This document shows positions 49,801 to 58,814 of a stretch of 64,000 nt of DNA, piece after piece. Under the pieces are notes generated by a model. That model ran no database searches. It was not told the DNA's origin and saw only the letters and a list, made by a program, of their open reading frames with translations. This stretch comes from Plasmopara viticola (lineage: Eukaryota; Oomycota; Peronosporomycetes; Peronosporales; Peronosporaceae). The stretch covers positions 620,001 to 684,000 of the forward strand of contig MBPM02000041.1 in NCBI GenBank assembly GCA_001695595.3, in the 5' to 3' direction. The position numbers were made by a program, and so were the translations under genes. The number at the start of each line of letters is the position of its first letter. Within the stretch, counting starts at the first letter, position 1.

Positions 49801-50760
49801 CATCTCACCCAAGACACGCATTCGATTGTACAACACCTACGTTCTACCGATTCTGCTGTACAATTGGGCTCTTACCAAGTCAGAGCTCCACGGCCTCGAG
49901 AGTTTCCATCGCCGCCAGCTTCGCTACGCTCTTGGCTATCGCTACCCCCGACCCATTTCGAATGCAAGACTCTACGACCTCTGTGATGAGCGGCCGCTGA
50001 GACTACGACTGACACAAGCTCGCTGGCGCCTGTTTGGCCATGTACTTCGCCGCTATCCCGACATTCCAGCTAACCTCCAGATGCGTGCCTACTTCTTCTC
50101 CACCGCAGCAAAATGGCGCGGACGTCCCCGCACCACGCTCCCCTCGACACTCGACCACAACCTTGTTTCCCGTGGCTCCGGCTTTCGACTCCGGATAGCA
50201 CAAGACCTCGAAGTGGTACGTACCCTTGCACAAGACCGAAAGAAATGGAAGACCCATACGACCTCGGGGCTGGATGCACTGCCCGCCGAACGAGACTCGA
50301 CGTATGCGGACACCACTCTATGCCGTGGGCTAGCCAGACTGAGCCTAGCACGTGCATACCTTGGCAACGCGATAACGTAATACATTACATTACATTAAGT
50401 AGACGCTAAAATAGGACCCAAAAGTCTGGCCCATAGACTCTGTTCCTTATTGAAAAAATTACTCCACCTGAATTTTATTGAGCCGGGATATTTGCCACGC
50501 ACTTTTACGACTTCGAGTCAGCTCACGACGTGACTTATAGTTTGTGTGCCTCCTCGACTCTACGTCCTCAAATTACAATTTTAGCCCACTTTAGTATACT
50601 TCAGACACAATTTAGACACCAAAAAAGGAGCCACGGCAACTCCTTTGTTTATCTTGCACTTTTTATCAATAAGGTCCTAGGTCCCTGCGAAAAAATTAAG
50701 CTTTTTACTACCAGCCAATAGCAAAATTACAAGTACTTAAATAACGGTCGGTTGTCAATT
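46800..50760 (+). mobile_element. dead L1-like LINE, interrupted by a younger LINE insertion
   Basis: Decayed non-LTR retrotransposon on the plus strand. AP-endonuclease pieces are readable: YIHELYAPVQPRR…FENLPRQF (47,969-48,043, the 'YAPv…R..FF' region), IVLEDFNTVIPSQVNQARHG (48,061-48,120, a worn 'GDFN' motif) and EFNPLIRLVDPWR (48,171-48,212). Further on come LIPKGKNDK (about 49,130-49,163) and, beyond the nested insertion, DFESAHDV, which look like the start of a reverse transcriptase. Stops and shifts occur every few dozen codons. Limits are approximate; upstream coding-like traces begin near 46,900 and the end abuts the FYVE gene. The insertion at 49,251-50,394 is younger and much better preserved. 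Confidence 0.65.
49251..50394 (+). mobile_element. internally deleted LINE, copy 3 (nested, frame intact)
   Basis: 1,144-bp insertion with a 13-bp target-site duplication, TTAAGTAGACGCT, at 49,238-49,250 and 50,395-50,407. It begins TTTTCGGAAAAGG and ends with the TTACA-type tail, exactly like copy 1. Here the fused frame is uninterrupted (311 codons from a GTG at 49,445 to 50,380). It runs from the first part of an AP-endonuclease (NSLG…VDILGLRETKI) through an A12 run at about 49,590-49,601 into the RT C-terminal domain (KKLGTLLGDIKDL, RLYNTYVLPILLYN, GHVLRR). The RT palm and most of the endonuclease are absent, so the product could not mobilise the element. Mobilisation in trans by a complete relative is inferred. 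Confidence 0.92.
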
Positions 50761-50768
50761 CTTGGCAT

Positions 50769-52638
50769 CTACGACTTGTCTCCTCGTTCTATTCGATAAG
50801 ATCGAAAAGGCTTACCTGACGCTGTGAATGCCCATTCATCAGTGTCCGTGTCGTCGTCATCGTCTTTGACATCGTCATCTTCAATAAAGTCACGTTGAAT
50901 GACGGATTTCGAGCGTGGAAGAGGCGGCGGCGGCGCTAAAACTTGAGTCGTGGGGCGCGAAGTGGCTGCAGTCTCGGATTGCAACCGCCTTCTCCTTGGC
51001 GCCCCCGTCGTCTTTTGCAGGAACAAGGGGATGGGCAGGCCGGCTTTCTTGAGACACGTAAAGCAAATGTGCATGGGCACAAGCCCCACGGCATGCAACT
51101 CTACTTGCTCTTTCGTGGCACAAGCGCGACAGACCACATGCCCACAAGCGTGGCAATTCACGCGCGTCGAGAGCACGTGGAACAATTTCTTGCATTCGTG
51201 ACAGCTCTTGGCAGCGAGTTTCGATTCCCATTGCGTCTTCATCACAAATGTCCGCGAGTCCAACTGCTTGCGACGAAAGTGCGAGCACAACCGCGTGAGG
51301 TTGTCGCCAAACTTTTCCATCAACAATCTTGCCGTGAACCCCGGGACCCAGCCTTCACATTCTAACCCAATCATATAGACGATTTTAGTCGACCTCGAAT
51401 CGGTTTTCAAAGACGCTGCGCGACCGGACCGGCGGAGAAAAAACCCCGACCGAAACATGGTACAGGATGGCAGATTTGGCTGGTTGCGCGCTTCGGCAAA
51501 CTCTGAATCGTCAATGGAATCCCATAGACAGTAGCCGATCATCGAGCCGTCGGGCTGGCGGATCGTGTCCGTGGCAACTACGAGGCACACCTTGCGGTTC
51601 ATCATGAGACCAGGCGTTTGGTAGCAGGCGTACCGGATATAGATCGAGTTCATGGGTCGCTCTTTGGTCGGCCGACGCAGCACCGACAGGATGCGCGCTT
51701 CTAACAAATTATCGGACAAGACGCGCTTGTTGCGCTGCATCTTTTCGTCCTCGGCCACGACAAAGAGCTTCATGATCTCGTCGACGGTCGCGTGCGTGTG
51801 GGTCACACAACAAAACCGGGTCTGGCCGAGCTTCACTGTCCCTTCGTCCGTAAAGTACGAAATGTCCTTCTTCCGCAGCTTGGGTTTCCACTGGACGTGC
51901 TTGGATATGTCGGACAGCATGGACGCCATCACGGCCTGCACGGAATCGTTCACGCGACCAATGATCTCACGACGACGGACACGAGAGAGCTCAACGTACG
52001 TCTGCGTGGGCTGACTCTCTGGCAAGACACTCGTGCCATTCGTCTGCAGAGGCTCGGGCGAGCTCTTGAGGCGTTGCACGGGCACTGGCTGCAATCCATC
52101 GATCGCTGAGATCGCTTGCCTCGGTCGTGCCTGCAAATCACAGTCGCTGGGGAAAAGTACCGACGCATTCTGGGCCCCTTGTACGCTTAGGATTGTTGGT
52201 AGCCAAAGCGTGGCCAGACGGTTGCCGAGGCCGCTCAAACGTGACGCGTGGTGACGCTCGCGGCTGGTGTTGCGAGTACCGTCGAGGCGCTTCGAGCGCT
52301 TTTTGCGCCGCCGTGCGCGGATCATGAGACTGACGTCGACGTCGATGGTGCTGAAAGGGATTTGAAACAGGAAGCGGTTGCTCTTGGCTTGCATGGGATT
52401 GCATCTGAGTCGAGTGCGATGGCACCGAGGCCTCCGACGGTGAAGACGCTGTCGTCGACGGTGGCTGGGTGGACTGGACAATAGTTTGGTCGAACGGTCG
52501 AAGAGGCTGCTTGGCCATGAACGCACCATGGATCGCCGCTTCTTGTCGTTTGGGTCGCAATTGCACCTTTGCGTGACGATCGACGTCACAGCGCGTGGCG
52601 GCCACGGCCCCTGGCCTTCCATTATGCGCGGTACTCAT
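50769..52638 (-). CDS. FYVE zinc-finger protein (oomycete type), probably two exons
   Basis: Putative phosphoinositide-binding protein. The main frame (50,769-52,622) holds eight Cys in four C-x2-C pairs (CHEC, CHAC, CRAC, CFTC; about 51,054-51,203). The central RVNCHACGHVVCRACA is a variant of the FYVE (R/K)(R/K)HHCR motif. The region before it fits the START-like domain that often precedes FYVE in oomycetes, and the tail is Asp-rich. The first 150 codons of this frame are Arg-rich and look like a shadow. The other frame, from ATG 52,638, is Ser/Gln/Pro-rich and more typical. A candidate 79-bp intron (52,184-52,106, GTACAA…CTCAG) joins the two in frame, giving 596 aa with FYVE at about 453-502. 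That junction is inferred. Confidence 0.75.
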
Positions 52639-52879
52639 GATTTAAGTACAGGGGACTCTAAGGAGTAATAATCTGCATAGTGATTATGTTTTGCACTAAA
52701 AAGTGGTGGTCAACTCTGCTTTGTCGAAGTCGCCATATTATCTTGTATGTATAAGGACACGAGAATGAAGCAACTCCAACGGAGAATGCAGCCAAGTGAG
52801 ATAGAATTGAGCGTTTGTGCTTAAACACGGGTGGGTTTTGTAAACGACGTCTCTACACCCTGAAAGCATCAGCAGCCCA

Positions 52880-54811
52880 ACAAGGATCTTGGCGAGCCTT
52901 ATAGACCGGCAACATCACCGAATTGTCGGCACAGATCGATTAAGTCAGAGCGTCGTTCATGGCTTGATTTGTTCGATGCATACGTATAGCGACTCCTGTC
53001 TTGAGAAGACGGATTATCGATTAAACTTACCGCTATCGAAGGTATGCAAAGAAGCACTGAACATATAAAAAATAATCTCGACGGTCTTGATGAGTACAAG
53101 CACTACCGGCTGGACTTAAGATGACTTTTCCGTCTTTACATGTCCAAAGGGTCGCTTATGTAAAAGTCGAGACTAGTCACCTTAAATGGGTGTCAAGTTC
53201 TGGCCACTACATGTACACGAAGTCGAAAGATATGCTCCTTATTTATTGCGTATAAGATTTAGAGTTCTGTATTTGTATTCATGCAAGATTTTTCCTTTAT
53301 CGACACCTCGTACGCGCCGACCGACTTCTCCGAAGTGGTCGCGTTGACTGGATAGCTCACTCCCACAATCTCAACCCTATCGATTTTGGCTCGCACAAAA
53401 CGATCCCAGTCACGGAGCCTTTTGGTGACAGGAAGGGCTACAAATGCAATCACCTCGCGCCCATATAAGCTAGAAAGCCTTATAAGCAGCACGAACTGCT
53501 CGTTCGATAGATAAAAACATACCTATTTTGGAGCCTTTGCGAGGATTCGGATGGTCAATGTTGTCGTGTGGATGGGAAATTGACTATAGATGCAACCAGA
53601 TTAATCGGGATCCCATTTCACCTTGCACAGAGAAAACACGCTGAAAGATTTGGTGAACGACCCGTCTTCTTACCCCAGGGATATAGGCGTATTAAACGCC
53701 TTTTTAAGTAAATATGTTACATTCTAAGCTCCCGGATGTAAAGTATTTCGAGTCTCAATACTTTAAACGATGACTCAGTCTCACAATAATTTTTCTCATT
53801 GAATTGTGGTGATGGTGGTTACAATGCTAACTAGTATCGTAAAGTACTCTTGACCGGGTGAGGTTCACTGGCTTCTTATGATGCCGACTAATATTCAATA
53901 CGGAATTTGATGCAATGCAAAAAGAACGGCCATGGCTGCGGTAACATCGCGCTGATACAACGGCTAATTTTGATAGAGTTACTTTCATGACTTGCACACG
54001 AAGAGCTGTCATAGGAAAGTTTTCGAGGCGTGCTAAGAAATTAGGAGTACAAGTCGGCGCCATGGCTTGCATCGACCGGCAAGTAAAATCTCGTCGTCTT
54101 TCACTAATTGTAGCTCCTAATTTCTTAAGAGACGACGATTTGCGTTGATGGGCGAATCACATAGCCACCGCCTACTGCGTTGATGACTTCGTTCACTATA
54201 TCCACCCGAGGATTTACCGAGAGCTGTCTTTTTGGACTTTACCATTTTCCTCTTTGTCCTACTTCTGTTAATGTTATCAACAAATGCGGGTTAGAACCAT
54301 AAAGCTTTACAGCGCTTTTCCTTCGCGCAATCCGTGGATCTGACTTCAAGTCTAATATCTTTTAGGCGTACACTCAGGTAACTTGGCTATCTTGACAACG
54401 TTACAATGAGCTGAGGTTTCTTGGTGGCACTTAAACGCAAAAATCTAACGAGTGATTGCCCTATACATCGCACGCAGATGCTAGTTTCTATGGACAATTG
54501 GGCGAAGCATAACGATATGCATGTCCTCCTCGCTGCTGTGGATGAGGCTCAATACAGCCCTCATTGCCTTGGTCGATCTTTGTCGGGCGAACATTTTTTA
54601 GAACGGCTGTACGGACGGACGCTCCTTAGTTGCGGGCACAGAGCTTGTATTAGACGCATCCTGAGGGATGGAGGTAGCCCTTTCTGCTAGCTGGTTGGTT
54701 CAGCTTAATTTATCACATGCATATTTAGAGGAGCTGAATCAAGTACTTATGCTGAAGTATAGATAAAAATGAACTTTGCATCAAATAAGTCGTTCTTGAA
54801 GTTGAAGTTTG
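52880..54811. repeat. composite dispersed repeat, copy 2 (rearranged: C, inverted B, A)
   Basis: Segment C lies at 52,880-53,222 and A at 54,619-54,811 in the same orientation as in copy 1 (6,866-7,695). Segment B lies at 53,419-53,680 as its reverse complement. Spacers of about 200 and 940 bp separate them. A 77-codon minus-strand frame at 53,259-53,492 spans part of B (REVIAFVALPVTKRL), with a matching but interrupted reading in copy 1, so B may once have been coding. No family is recognised. Confidence 0.7.
54034..54127. repeat. 14-bp inverted repeat, 66-bp spacer
   Basis: TAAGAAATTAGGAG (54,034-54,047) pairs exactly with 54,114-54,127. It lies in the spacer between segments B and A of the composite repeat. 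Confidence 0.75.
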
Positions 54812-57717
54812 AGACGGAACACAACATGCCTTTCGTATGTCTTGGCTTGGCATAACGCCAAGTCAGGCGTCGTAAAACGTAAGATCCGAGATCAGGTCCT
54901 ACCGTATCCCAACGAGCCGCCAAAAGACCGCGGCTTACTCAGGAAATGCTTGTTGCTTCAGATCCCGAATTACGATTGCCATCAGGCAGTCGTGTCTGAG
55001 CCGTTCCAACGACCGCATACTAAGAATTGACATTCGCTTATATGCGTTATGTCAATTCTACTAATATGGGCCAGTTTTGCGCGGAGGGAAGGTTATTGTC
55101 TATTTTGGGCTTGCATTCATGTTGAAAATTTACGATGAATGACGACACATTTGTCATGAGTGATGCATGTTTACCGTCGTCCTCATGATGCATTGTCATT
55201 AAGTCTAAAAGATGCACTAGGACATAAAGCTCTGTTCGATCAAAGGCAAATAAATTTGCTAGGCAATTCGAGATGCCTCGACCTGAACAAGATGACTTGA
55301 TCCTGTTTTTCCTAATCAATTCATAAAACTGTGCAGCCGATGGTATAGTCGGAAGCTTTGCGAACGGTGCAAAACGGCTTTATCAAGTCCGAAAAGGCTA
55401 GTTGCCTGCTGGAGATACTCCTGGATGCTATCAAAGCATCCTGTGCAGACTCTCAGCTTCCTTTTAACCGACCTGTGAGACTAGTATTGTTAGTACTTAA
55501 CTTGTGCAAATAGGAATTCGTCTCAAGCTTCTCAATTCCTTTTAAAATCGTGGTGTCGGTCTAGCAGAGACAGCTTCCATATTTTCGGGGAATGCTCAAT
55601 TTATGCTAAACTGCCGAACACTTTTTATCTACTGCCGCAAATACAATCTTCGCGTAAAGTTGATGGAAAAGACCTTGGCAACGTGCTTTAGATGGCCTAT
55701 GTAAATTTCAGAGCGGCTATATGCAAAGTTATCGATACAGGTCCGGGCAAAAAAATGATATGGTGGGATCGTGACAAAGCGCTCAAATCTCTGGAGAGCT
55801 TTGTAGCACGTGTGACGTAATTAGATAATCTCACAGCATACTGCTAGGTGCCTTAACTGCCGTGAAAATTACATCCGACTCCCTCATTCCAAGTTAATGA
55901 CTTCTTTCTTTGCACTACACAACCTGCACCTAGACGTGTTCTTAAGCAGCACGTCCTAAGAATGAGTGTTTGTGCAAGACCGTTGCACCGTTTAGCTGTT
56001 TATAAGCATGAGCCAGTTTCCACTTCCTAGTAAGAAGTGAGTACAAAGTCAGCACTATGACTTGCTTTCCTTAACAGCGAAAAAGGTTTTACTGTACTCG
56101 TAGCAGTGGCCATTGCCTTGTGGCACAAAACTTCGTGCCTGGAATGAGGTCGATCTCGAGACTAACTTCTATGTCTTGTTGAAGCTTTGCCGGCAGACCA
56201 CATCCAAGGATTTCTGTTATACCAAATCCTTGGCTTTTTTTCAGATTTTCTAATTCAAGGTGAGACGTACACTGCCTGAAAGGCAGATCCAACAAAGCTT
56301 TGTCTAGAATGGAAAATTCGTTTGTATCCTCAAGAAAGTTTGTATTTTTGTTGATGACATACTTCCGGCTTTAATTTACGCAAGAGTTTAGTAACTTCAG
56401 TTACTTCGAGGTTCTATCACTCTTACATCTCCTCTGAAGGAACACAGCGACCAGTCAGGATCAACAATCACTATATACGGTCTCTTCGGCAGCCACAAGG
56501 ATTCCAGAAGTCGCTTTCTTGTTGCATCCTCATTCTATTTCACCGCTTCAATGTAGCCTGATTCTGGTACTTCGCTATCTATTTGTGGTCAAATGTCTTC
56601 CACTATGCTACTAAAAGAATGCTGTTACTCGACCGTGGTGGTACTAGCTTACGTACCCGAGAAGCTGTGTTGTCCTGGACCTAAGGTGTATACTTGCAGA
56701 GCCTCTTTAACCAAATTTGACAACCCACCTACAGATTAATGTTAGTCAGTGACTCACATGACTATAATACCCGCTTACAGTTTTTTTAAGATGGAAGCAC
56801 TGTAATATTTTTATAGAAATGCTATCTTAGGGGCTTCGGCAGGTGGTTTACTACATTAATTTTCATGATTACCTCGAGACTAGGTTTTCTCTTCAAGAAT
56901 TCGTACGCAACAGGTGTGCCACCAAAGACTTAGTGCATGGGTCTAAGTGGCTGGCGTCTATGTCCCTGCCTCGTCAATTTATTTAAAGTTCGTGTTTTCT
57001 CTTTACCACGGCGTGCCTAACATCAAGTCATACTTGTCTACGTAAAGGACTCTGTGCTGTTAAATCCTCACATTTTACAGCCATACCTAGTTTAACCTTA
57101 CATCTTTCGAGCCGTCATTAACCTGACTCGATTACGGTGCTTTCTCGCAAAGCATCAGTCAACCTTACTATCGACCGCAATTGCTTTGTCGAAAATGCTT
57201 TTTTTGCACCCTCATACATTTTGATGGACAGACATATGTCCAGCGTTGATGGCTCACCTTTCGAGGCTGTCAAGCTCTCAGGGGCTAAGCTCCAATAATG
57301 TATAACATCCACTCATCCAGCATGAATTCTTAGATCTTTCTAATCGATCAGCTTACCCTTACTGTCGGTTGTGCGGCTCTAGTCAGCTACGAGCGAAGCA
57401 TAAGTTCACACCATCTGTCTCTCGTAACAAGCATAGGTTATGTGCTCCAGCTTGCTGCCAAAGCTGCTTTACTAGGCATTACATAAGTTTTATGGGATTG
57501 TAATTGAGCTAGGGGGTGAGTCTTTGAATCTGATTGTACAATCAATGAGATTTAGGCGAAGCGAGCTTGTCTGTGGCCGTACTACTTTCAAAAAGCGAAT
57601 TAAAATCTCTTTTATAGTTTCATCCTGCAATTCAGAGAATCAAGTGCGAGGCGGACCTTTTTCGAGGCCGTCCAAGGACACTGTCGCTTGGGAAGTGGGA
57701 ACACAGTGATAGAGGGG
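54812..57717. other. intergenic, no gene recognised
   Basis: No supported gene. A 90-codon minus frame at 55,047-55,319 reads fairly protein-like but has no recognisable domain. An 11-bp inverted repeat (55,023-55,033 / 55,049-55,059) lies beside it. This is the flank into which the Polinton-like element seems to have inserted. Confidence 0.4.
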
Positions 57718-57727
57718 AGTATATACC

Positions 57728-57769
57728 TTAAAGCGGCATTCGAGCCTTCGGCCCAAACTGCCGCTTTAA
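57728..57769. repeat. 11-bp inverted repeat at the Polinton edge
   Basis: TTAAAGCGGCA (57,728-57,738) pairs exactly with TGCCGCTTTAA (57,759-57,769) around 20 nt that themselves contain GCCTTCGGC. It lies ten bases into the proposed element end and is the only GC-rich island nearby, so it could be part of a terminal recognition structure. Confidence 0.75.
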
Positions 57770-57790
57770 CCTTCATGTTTCTCCCACAGC

Positions 57791-57966
57791 TAAATCTCTA
57801 TCCTATATAAGAACTACTCTCTAAACCCATCATCCTTAACCCACAGACAAATCATCAACCCAATTACCCGTAAGCATTAATCTCATCCCTATATAAAAAA
57901 CACACCTCTAAACCTTCCATCATTACCCTCACAGACAAACAACATTTCTATTAACCTGAAGCACTT
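57791..57966 (+). promoter_or_regulatory. two ~87-bp imperfect direct repeats with TATATAA boxes
   Basis: Unit 1 (about 57,791-57,877) and unit 2 (about 57,878-57,966) share, in order and at a spacing of 86-88 bp, CTATATAA (57,803 and 57,889), CTCTAAACC, CATCATT/CATCCTTA, CACAGACAAA and TTAA near the end. They precede the first small frames of the element. The duplicated TATA-like boxes suggest a promoter; the repeat could equally be part of the terminal repeat. Confidence 0.6.
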
Positions 57967-57997
57967 AGAGTAACGATAATATCCTCTTTAAACAAAG

Positions 57998-58111
57998 ATG
58001 TATTTTGAAATGAATAAAGATAAACAAAATAAAAAAATCAGTTGTGATTGTGCTGGTAAACAACATTTGAAGAGAGCAAAACATAAAAACTGGTTAGAAA
58101 CAAATAAATAA
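57998..58111 (+). CDS. small Cys/His protein (37 aa) of the Polinton
   Basis: ATG at 57,998, TAA at 58,109-58,111. The 37 residues are Lys-rich and contain CDCAGKQHLKRAKH, a C-x-C-x4-H-x5-H arrangement. Short C-x-C-G…H…KH motifs are common in small proteins of large DNA viruses and Polinton-like elements, usually after a Lys/Glu-rich repeat stretch. Here the charged stretch is in the next frame (58,159-58,347). Zinc binding is inferred; the frame is too short to be certain. Confidence 0.4.
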   Translation: MYFEMNKDKQNKKISCDCAGKQHLKRAKHKNWLETNK

Positions 58112-58158
58112 ATATCATTCTATCTTAAGAAAAAGTACAATAGTATAATAAGATAAAA

Positions 58159-58347
58159 ATGGTTTATACTAAAGAATCCTACGAACGCAACAAGGCTTCA
58201 ATTACTGCAACGAAGAAGCGATACTATGAAAAGCATAGAGAAAAACTTCTACAGAAACAAAGAGAATATGATCGAGCACATAGGGAAGACAGGAAAGAAA
58301 AATACAAGGCTGATAAACTAGAAAAACAAAACACTATCCAACAATAA
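58159..58347 (+). CDS. small highly charged Lys/Arg/Glu-rich protein (62 aa) of the Polinton
   Basis: ATG at 58,159, preceded by a TATA-like TATAATAAGATAAAA about 20 bp upstream. Nearly continuous charged helix with repeats of the type YYEKHREKLLQKQREYDRAH. Such Tyr-spaced K/E/R repeats occur in small proteins of large DNA viruses and related elements. Predicted to be a single helix or coiled coil, possibly nucleic-acid binding. It lies between the Cys/His mini-protein and the polymerase, on the same strand. Confidence 0.5.
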   Translation: MVYTKESYERNKASITATKKRYYEKHREKLLQKQREYDRAHREDRKEKYKADKLEKQNTIQQ

Positions 58348-58451
58348 TGAAACAATATTTTTTTTGTTTGAAAACAATATTAATCACAATATATACAAAG
58401 ACATTGTTATCTTGAACTACAATTTATTTAGTATACAAAGACATTTTCAAA

Positions 58452-58814
58452 ATGCCAGTCTCGAATGCTCTTAAGAAATCACAAAAGAACCGAAGTGAGC
58501 TATATAAGTTTGCCAAGAAACACAATTTAAATGTTAAATGGACGTCTACAACAAATGTTATGGAAAAAGCAGTCAATGCTTTCAAGCAGTCCAAAGCTAA
58601 GACCATCATTAAGTCAATTAGAACTTTCAAGGCTAACAATGACAATGCTGCTTTAAAATCTATCAATACTACATCGCGTAAAGTTGAAATGCAACTAAAC
58701 CGATTCAACCGTATTAGAAAGGATATTGTAGCACCTGCTGATAAGAAACTCTTGATTAACTTAAGGATTCGAAAGGTGATGTTGTCAAATCATATCACGT
58801 ACAAGATCGATTAA
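58452..58814 (+). CDS. N-terminal piece of the Polinton DNA polymerase, in a shifted frame
   Basis: 120 codons from ATG 58,452. The protein is Lys/Asn-rich and helical (NALKKSQKNRSELYKFAKKH…), with no catalytic motif. Its 3' end overlaps 58,760-58,814, where the polymerase frame is already open but has no ATG until 59,066. Polinton polymerases usually have a long N-terminal extension, so this frame is best read as that extension, separated by one frameshift in the overlap. The alternative is an independent small gene. Confidence 0.6.
   Translation: MPVSNALKKSQKNRSELYKFAKKHNLNVKWTSTTNVMEKAVNAFKQSKAKTIIKSIRTFKANNDNAALKSINTTSRKVEMQLNRFNRIRKDIVAPADKKLLINLRIRKVMLSNHITYKID

Noticed and set aside
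54421..54690. Frame with C-G-H-x2-C-type residues near its end, suggestive of a RING finger
   Set aside because: Only one incomplete Cys/His cluster; the same stretch in copy 1 of the composite repeat loses it, so it is not supported as a RING protein.
55023..55059. 11-bp inverted repeat with a 15-nt loop as a transcription terminator
   Set aside because: Eukaryotic context, no adjacent gene end and no T-run; kept only as a local palindrome.
57720..57970. Calling the 87-bp direct repeats the Polinton terminal inverted repeat
   Set aside because: They are direct, not inverted, and the opposite end of the element is outside the window, so no inverted partner can be shown.
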